Shown: in pieces, positions 58,771 through 64,000 of the stretch
Layout: every line of letters starts with the position of its first letter
Numbering within the stretch: the stretch's first letter is position 1
Assembly: GCF_029675105.1 (NCBI RefSeq)
Contig: NZ_JAQQFV010000005.1
Coordinates: 124,001-188,000, forward strand
DNA length: 64,000 nucleotides
Reading direction: 5' to 3'
Source: Nocardia anocheti
GTDB taxonomy: Bacteria > Actinomycetota > Actinomycetes > Mycobacteriales > Mycobacteriaceae
Made by a program: the position numbers and the translations under genes
Notes under the pieces: model-generated
Databases searched by the model: none
What the model was told of the DNA's origin: nothing
What the model saw: the letters and a program-made list of their open reading frames with translations, nothing else

Positions 58771-61700
58771 CGGAGCTCCTCGAGCATGGTCGCGCGATCG
58801 GTGAGATCGTGGGCGAGTCGGTGGAAGGCCTGTTGCCAGGCGGGGTCGTCGGTGGTGTCGGCCAGCGCGGTGACCCGGCTGGCCAGGGCGACGGGCAGGT
58901 GCACGCCCGCCGCGGTGAGCAGGGCGCGATCGGCGTAGACGCCCGCGTTCGCGTGAGGTTGCCGGGCGGTGGTGCGGGCCCGTTCGCCGAGCAGTCGGAG
59001 CACGTGCGCCGCGACCCGCTCCGGCCACGGGTGCGCGAGGCCGGGCAGGATCGCGTGCAGCTCGGTGAGCTGATGGGCGTCGAGATCGAGGATGTGCGCG
59101 ATCCGGTCGTCCTGGCCGAGCAGGGTGAACAGTTCGCGGCGGCGCAACACGGCCTGTTCGGTCGGTGTCGCGCGCCCGAACAGTTCCCGCGCCCAGACGT
59201 CGTCGCCCGCGGCCAGCGCGGCATCGACCCAGCCGTCGACGATCACCTTGGCGTAGCGCGCGGGCAGCGTGGTCGACAGGGCGGCGGCCGCCGTCTCGGC
59301 GGTGGTGCCGGTGCCGAGGATGCCCGCCCACGCGGACAGCGGCGTCGCGGCGATCACCTGGTGCAGCGTCTTCTGGGTGGCGTCGCCGCTGTCCCAGCGC
59401 AGGGTGGGCTGGTCGGTGCCGTCGGTGATGCCGTCGCGGCGGGCGCGCGCGTCGACCTCGGTGGGGACCTCGACGACCAGCGCGCCGTCCTCGCCCACCC
59501 GGACCCACGCTGTCAGTCGCGCCGTCATCCGCGCGCCGAAGGCCGCATTCGGCAGTCGCGCCAGCAACCCGGTCGCCGTCCGCCGCACGTCGCCGCGTCG
59601 GTCGTCGAGCGCGCGTTCGAGCAGCGCCTCGTCGGCCGGGCTCAGCTCGATCCCCACCAGCTCGAGCAGCTCGGCCTTGACCGGGCCCGATTCCTTCGAC
59701 CACGCGGCGGTGAGCACCTCGAGCGCCGTGGCGGCGTCGGTGCGACGCAATTCCCGGAACCAGTCCTTGCGCTCGCCCGCCGTCCCGAACAACCAGATGT
59801 CGTGCCCCGCCGGAGCCTGGTCGTCCGAGTCGGATCGGCCGGTGCCGATCGCGGTGGTGCCGAGCGCCGAGTCGAGGATCTCACGGTCGACGGGGAACTC
59901 GTCGACCAGCTTGGCCCACGCGGGGTTACGGGCGGCGAGCCAGCGGCCCCGCCTGCCCGCGAGCCGCAGCAGGTTGCCACGCAGGCTCGTGTCGGCGGCG
60001 GCCGCCGACAGCGCCTGGACACACAGCACATCGGGCAGTCGGAAGTCGGAAGGAGCTGCCGCGGCGAACCATTCGGGCAGGAACGGCGACTTCTCGGTGA
60101 GCAATCGACTCAGTCGGGCCGCAGCGCGCGACGGCAGCAGTGCACGCGGATCGTCCTGGGCGGGAGCGGGTTTGGCGGCAGCGCCCGGCACCCGGCCCGC
60201 GCGCAGGTAGAGGTCTTGCAGCGCGGCCGTGTCGAGCAGGCGCGTCGCGGGCTCACCGGAGTGCTGGGGGAGCGCGGTGGACACCGCCGCGTCGAGGCGC
60301 AGCCCGTCGACCCCGCGCCGGGCGGTGCCCATCAGCGCCACCGAAACCAGTTCGGCCAGTGCGGGAGTCGCGGTGGTGACGCGGGGGAACTCGGTCTCCA
60401 GGTCGCTCACCTCACCGGCGCTGAGCACCGAGATCGGATCGAAGCCCTCGGCACCCCATTCACCGGTCACCGTTACCGGATGACCACCCGCCACCGCGAC
60501 CAGCCGCCACGGGTGCGTGCCCGGGGGCAACGGCAACGCCACTCCGTCGGTGTCGACCAGCTGCCAGCCGTGCTCGTCGAGCACGGGGACCACGTCGGCG
60601 AGCACGGCGGGCCAGGACCGCAGCCACGGATCCCGACCCAGCGCGGCGGCGTAGGCGTCGAGCGCGGCGTCGATCGACGTGCCACCGACGGCGGGCACGG
60701 TGGTGAACGGTTCCGGCACGCCGTGACGGGTACCGAAGTGCGCGCGCAGCGGCGCCGGACCGGGATAGAAGTGCAGGTCGGCGTCGACCTCACAGCCCGG
60801 GGCGGGCACCTCGCCGGGGAAAGTCGGGGTGCCGAAGGAATGCTCCACCAGCAGGGCCCAGCGGCCACTGGTCCGGCCGCGCAGCCAGGTGCGGCGGGTG
60901 TGGAGACGTTCCTCCTCGCCGACCCGCATCCCGAGCACCGACCAGCGGTCCCGCACGGCGGGTTCGGCCAGCACCGACTCCGCCTGCACGGGATAGCCGA
61001 CCTGGGTGCGCACACCGGCCTGGAGAGGTTCGGGCAGGGCGTCGAGCGAGCGATGCGCCCGCACCAGCAGGTGCAGGCGGGCGTACTCGCGCAGCAGCAC
61101 CTCCGGCCAGTGCTCGGTGGTGACGGTCGCGGTGGGCAGCCTGCGCAGGGCCTCGGCGACGCGCGGTGCCTGCGCGTCCACCATGCGGGCCGCGATGGTC
61201 TCGAAGGCCGCGTAGGAGCGGTCGGACTGGGCCAGGCCGGTGCGGATCTGGTCGGTGAGCCACACCTCCAGCTCGGTGAGACCCGCCGACACCCGGCCGC
61301 GCCGTTGCTCGATGGTCGCCTGCGACGGCACCTTCGCCGCCTTGGGCGCGGCGGGCGCGGCCGCCTTGGCCGCCCGCCCGGCCAGCCACTGCGCCGCGAA
61401 ATCGGCGGGTTCGGTCGCCGCGGGCACCGTGCCGCCCGCCCAGGCGAGCAACAGCGACAGTGCGTGCTTGCAGGGGAACTTGCGGCTCGGGCACGAGCAC
61501 TTGTACGCCGGACCGGCCAGATCCACGATCGTCTGATATGGCTTGGCGCCGCTGCCCTGGCACAGGCCCCACACCGCACCGGCCGCGGTGCCGGTCTCGC
61601 GCCAGCGACCGGCCAGCTTGCGAGCGGCAGTCAGCGAGCTCGCGTCGGGTGCCAGCGCGCGGACCTGATCCTCGGTCCACGGCGTCTGCGCTTCGGTCAT
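58767..61700 (-). CDS. SWIM zinc finger-DUF5691 fusion protein (YehQ-like N-terminal part)
   Basis: A 977-residue protein. The SWIM zinc finger is YKCSCPSRKFPCKH with ligands Cys68, Cys70, Cys77 and His79, the CxCxnCxH pattern used for DNA or protein binding. An Ala/Lys linker follows, then a long helical region. The C-terminal half begins near LAELVSVALMGTARRGVDG, which matches the opening of DUF5691; in many bacteria SWIM and DUF5691 proteins are separate genes. The ATG has GGGGGAACC upstream. It is the first gene of the five-gene minus-strand block, and its promoter must lie in the 421-bp gap to the divergent ATPase gene. Confidence 0.9.
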   Translation of the reverse strand: MTEAQTPWTEDQVRALAPDASSLTAARKLAGRWRETGTAAGAVWGLCQGSGAKPYQTIVDLAGPAYKCSCPSRKFPCKHALSLLLAWAGGTVPAATEPADFAAQWLAGRAAKAAAPAAPKAAKVPSQATIEQRRGRVSAGLTELEVWLTDQIRTGLAQSDRSYAAFETIAARMVDAQAPRVAEALRRLPTATVTTEHWPEVLLREYARLHLLVRAHRSLDALPEPLQAGVRTQVGYPVQAESVLAEPAVRDRWSVLGMRVGEEERLHTRRTWLRGRTSGRWALLVEHSFGTPTFPGEVPAPGCEVDADLHFYPGPAPLRAHFGTRHGVPEPFTTVPAVGGTSIDAALDAYAAALGRDPWLRSWPAVLADVVPVLDEHGWQLVDTDGVALPLPPGTHPWRLVAVAGGHPVTVTGEWGAEGFDPISVLSAGEVSDLETEFPRVTTATPALAELVSVALMGTARRGVDGLRLDAAVSTALPQHSGEPATRLLDTAALQDLYLRAGRVPGAAAKPAPAQDDPRALLPSRAAARLSRLLTEKSPFLPEWFAAAAPSDFRLPDVLCVQALSAAAADTSLRGNLLRLAGRRGRWLAARNPAWAKLVDEFPVDREILDSALGTTAIGTGRSDSDDQAPAGHDIWLFGTAGERKDWFRELRRTDAATALEVLTAAWSKESGPVKAELLELVGIELSPADEALLERALDDRRGDVRRTATGLLARLPNAAFGARMTARLTAWVRVGEDGALVVEVPTEVDARARRDGITDGTDQPTLRWDSGDATQKTLHQVIAATPLSAWAGILGTGTTAETAAAALSTTLPARYAKVIVDGWVDAALAAGDDVWARELFGRATPTEQAVLRRRELFTLLGQDDRIAHILDLDAHQLTELHAILPGLAHPWPERVAAHVLRLLGERARTTARQPHANAGVYADRALLTAAGVHLPVALASRVTALADTTDDPAWQQAFHRLAHDLTDRATMLEELR

Positions 61701-62121
61701 CGGTTCCCCCGTTCTGTGTCGCCGAAATATCTACCGGAGCACACTGACAATTTCCGGTCCCCGCGGAGAACCGCCTGGAAAACGTTGGTGCGACGGCAGA
61801 TTCACGCGCTCGGACTTGCCGTGAACAGTGATGTCTGGCATTCTGACCTGTTCGGCTCGCCCGGACCGCCCACGCCGCTCGACGGAGCGTATCGCGGGTG
61901 TGAGCACCTCATCGAGCTGCCCGCCGGGGTGGGCGAGGGGTGGACATCGAGGGCCCGCCGAGGTTCCGCGATGGCCATTCCACTCCCGCGGGCAGATTCG
62001 CTGGGGCCCAAGGCATCCCCTGGGCGAACGCCCGGCGATCGGGTAGCGTTCCTGGCAGGGTCACGGCGCCCGGGCAACCTGGTCGCCGCATTGCGCGCGG
62101 GCGCGAAGGGGGTTGTCGGTA
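61701..62121. other. Divergent intergenic region
   Basis: About 420 bp between the SWIM-DUF5691 operon and the Rad50/RecF-like ATPase gene. It must hold both promoters. Next to the SWIM start it is AT-richer (CCGAAATATCTACC, GACAATTTCC). TAGCGT at about 62044 is a possible -10 for the plus-strand gene. No frame in it looks coding. Confidence 0.5.
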
Positions 62122-64000
62122 GTGTGCTCCGATCGGATCGCCGAGGTGGTCGCGCGCGAGCTCGCCGCCGATCCGGCTGTGGAGGACCGGGTCGCCGAAT
62201 GCGTGCTCGCCGCGCTCACCGAACGCGACGGCGCGGCGCACCCCGCGGAGGCGGGCGACACCGGCGTGTTCCTGCGCGCGATCACGGTGCACGGCTTCCG
62301 TGGCATCGGCCCGACCGCCACGCTGCGCCTGAATCCCGGTCCCGGTCTCACGCTGGTCGTCGGCCGCAACGGTAGCGGCAAGTCCAGTTTCGCCGAGGCC
62401 GCCGAATTCGCGCTGACCGGGGGAAACCGCCGCTGGGACGGTCGGTCCACCGCCTGGCGGGAAGGCTGGCGCAACCTGCACGAGCCTGATCTGGCGCGGA
62501 TCGAGGTGGATCTGCTCACCGCGGGCGACGAACCCGACCGCACCATCGCGACGTACTGGGCACCCGGCTCCGATCTATCCGAGGCGCGCTGGACCGAACG
62601 TCGGGGCGAGGCCGCGCCGGTACCCATCGACCCGCGCGGTAGACGCAGGCATCTCGAGCTGTACCGCCCGTTCCTGTCCTACAGCGAGCTCGGCGCCCTG
62701 GTCGACGGCAAGCCGAGCGACCTGTTCGACGCCCTGCACCGCCTGCTCGGCCTGGACGACCTGGCCGCGGCCGCCGAACGCATCCGCCTGCGCAAGCTGG
62801 AACTCGAACGCGCCGTGAAGGATTCGCGGCAGTCCCGCACCGACCTGCTCGCCGACCTCGCCGAGGTCGACGACGATCGTGCCCGCCGCGTCGCCGAACT
62901 CCTGCGCGCCCCCGAAGCGGATCTCGACGCGGTGGCCGCCGAGGTCTCCGGCTCCGCGCTGGGCGCCGACGAGCTGCGCGCGCTGCTGCGGCTGACCCTG
63001 CCCGACCCGGCCCTGGTCGCCGCCGCCACCGACCGGCTCGCCGAGGCCACCGCCGACCTGGCCCGCCACGCCACCACCGACGCCGAAGCCGACCTGCGCG
63101 TCCTCGACCTGCTCACCCGCGCCCGCGACCACGCCACCGCGAGCGGCGCGTGCCCGTGTCCGGTCTGCGGACGGGGCGATCTCGACACCGCCTGGCTCAC
63201 CGCCGTCGACGACGAGATCACCCATCGCGGCCGGGAACTCACCGCGCTGCGTGCGGCGCGCACGGAATTCGACGACGCCCTCACCGCCGTCCGCGTCCAC
63301 CCGACACCGGTTCCGCTGGAACTGACGGTCGCGGAGACGACCGCCGACCGGGCTGTGGCGCCGCGCGAACCAGTGTCCGCGGCGGCATCGTCGGCCATGG
63401 TCCCAGGCCCGTCGCACCGGGACGAGTCCACCGCGACGGGTGCCCTCGAAGCCCGTGCCGAGGTGGTGCGGCGGAGGTGGTCGGCGTGGGCGGCGCTGGC
63501 GGCGGCGGACCCCGGAGACGACCTCGCCGCGCGGGTACGCGACACCTACACCGCACTCGTCACGGAACTGGCGGCGTTGCACGAGCACGCGCGGGAAGAA
63601 CTGGAGCGTCTCGATGCGGTGTGGTCGCCGCTGGTGCCCCGGATTCTCGCCTGGCTCGATCCCGCGCGGGCGGTCTCGGCCGACGCGGGGGAACTGCGGG
63701 TGGTGAAGAAGGCCGCCGACTGGCTCAAGTCGGCGACCGCGACCATCCGGGGCGAGCGGATGCGGCCGCTGGAGAGCACCGCGCGCTGGGTGTGGAGCAC
63801 GCTGCGGCAGCAGAGCAATGTGGAGTTGGGCGCGATCCGGTTGCAGGGCAGCGCGGGCACGGCGCGACGGGTGCTGCTGGATGTGACCGTGGACGAGGTG
63901 GACGGTGCGGCGCTGGGGGTGATGAGCCAGGGTGAGCTGCACGCGCTGGGGCTCTCGCTGTTCCTGCCGCGAGCCACGGTGGCGCACAGCCCCTTCCGCT
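62122..64000 (+). CDS. Rad50/RecF-like AAA ATPase with CPxCG motif, 3' end outside the window
   Basis: An ABC-type (SMC/Rad50/RecF-like) ATPase, open to the window end (626 codons visible). Walker A is GRNGSGKSS (81-89) after an ITVHGFRGIG strand. Helical arms flank a CPCPVCGRG sequence (about 344-352) that resembles a zinc hook. The signature LGVMSQGELHALGLSLFLPRA (about 597-617) follows, and Walker B should come just after the window. Such proteins work in DNA repair or anti-phage defence; this one has no nuclease partner visible. The GTG start has a GGGGG stretch about 9 nt upstream. It diverges from the SWIM/MoxR/VWA block. Confidence 0.88.
   Translation, partial: MCSDRIAEVVARELAADPAVEDRVAECVLAALTERDGAAHPAEAGDTGVFLRAITVHGFRGIGPTATLRLNPGPGLTLVVGRNGSGKSSFAEAAEFALTGGNRRWDGRSTAWREGWRNLHEPDLARIEVDLLTAGDEPDRTIATYWAPGSDLSEARWTERRGEAAPVPIDPRGRRRHLELYRPFLSYSELGALVDGKPSDLFDALHRLLGLDDLAAAAERIRLRKLELERAVKDSRQSRTDLLADLAEVDDDRARRVAELLRAPEADLDAVAAEVSGSALGADELRALLRLTLPDPALVAAATDRLAEATADLARHATTDAEADLRVLDLLTRARDHATASGACPCPVCGRGDLDTAWLTAVDDEITHRGRELTALRAARTEFDDALTAVRVHPTPVPLELTVAETTADRAVAPREPVSAAASSAMVPGPSHRDESTATGALEARAEVVRRRWSAWAALAAADPGDDLAARVRDTYTALVTELAALHEHAREELERLDAVWSPLVPRILAWLDPARAVSADAGELRVVKKAADWLKSATATIRGERMRPLESTARWVWSTLRQQSNVELGAIRLQGSAGTARRVLLDVTVDEVDGAALGVMSQGELHALGLSLFLPRATVAHSPFR

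Noticed and set aside
58809..62375. Open frame of 1188 codons running opposite the SWIM-DUF5691 gene into the next gene
   Set aside because: It spans two real genes on different strands and the divergent promoter region; the composition is that of a shadow.
1..64000. tRNA or rRNA genes
   Set aside because: I saw no cloverleaf-like or rRNA-like conserved stretches on either strand by eye; a covariance-model scan would be decisive.

Overview
The window is high-GC actinobacterial DNA from a mycolate-producing lineage, most likely Nocardia or a close relative. The evidence is a Kgd-type 2-oxoglutarate enzyme (E2-like plus E1 domains in one chain), an EspG-type secretion chaperone with WXG/PE-like partners, several PknB-type Ser/Thr kinases with short extracellular sensors, an HtaA-type exported protein, an Rv0194-like fused ABC exporter and an Rv3406/AtsK-like dioxygenase. 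GTG and TTG starts, ATGA/GTGA stop-start overlaps and leaderless promoters (TAnnnT, 6-7 nt, start codon) recur. I see no rRNA, tRNA, CRISPR array, insertion sequence or prophage.

Layout. 1-4.7 kb: the end of a membrane Ser/Thr kinase with a stand-alone copy of its sensor domain, an HtaA-domain protein, and an excisionase-like HTH gene with a small-protein partner of unknown role. 4.8-14.8 kb, minus strand: a membrane protein, ABC ATPase and permease, a giant fused ABC exporter, then kgd. 14.9-23.3 kb: lipid and housekeeping genes (enoyl-CoA hydratase family, a reduced adenylate-forming protein, a tyrosine-phosphatase-like enzyme, an alanine-racemase-fold protein, a phosphoribosyltransferase, a nitrilase, a DEAD-box helicase). 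23.4-30.4 kb: a very long RecB-nuclease/UPF1-helicase relative with eroded catalytic motifs, then a small type VII secretion substrate/EspG operon with an alpha/beta hydrolase. 30.6-38.5 kb: exported proteins, a paired acyl-CoA dehydrogenase operon, an F420/flavin oxidoreductase-type protein, a TetR regulator and a GNAT protein whose 5' end is peculiar. 38.5-43.5 kb: three consecutive paralogous Ser/Thr kinases. 43.6-51.3 kb: endonuclease IV, sulfate-ester dioxygenase, a CoA-transferase / tiny protein / HMG-CoA-lyase operon, and a MacB/LolCDE-like exporter.

51.5-61.7 kb is the most interesting part. One minus-strand block encodes a SWIM zinc finger-DUF5691 fusion, a MoxR-type AAA+ ATPase, a DUF5682 protein and a VWA protein, the same four components as E. 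coli yehQ, yehL, yehM and yehP. It is followed after 83 nt by a fusion of a Ser/Thr kinase to an ADP-ribosylglycohydrolase, joined by a linker of seven 12-residue repeats. A Rad50/RecF-like ATPase with a CPxCG motif diverges on the other side and runs off the window. I propose the block works as a MoxR-VWA chaperone/conflict-type system with a phosphorylation/de-ADP-ribosylation module attached; that link is inference from gene order.

Several genes look like catalytically altered family members: the helicase at 23.4 kb, the ABC ATPase at 13.1 kb and the adenylate-forming protein at 15.8 kb. Short in-frame repeats (39, 33 and 36 bp) sit in three unrelated genes, and a long nested palindrome resembling a dispersed REP element lies at 45.5 kb.
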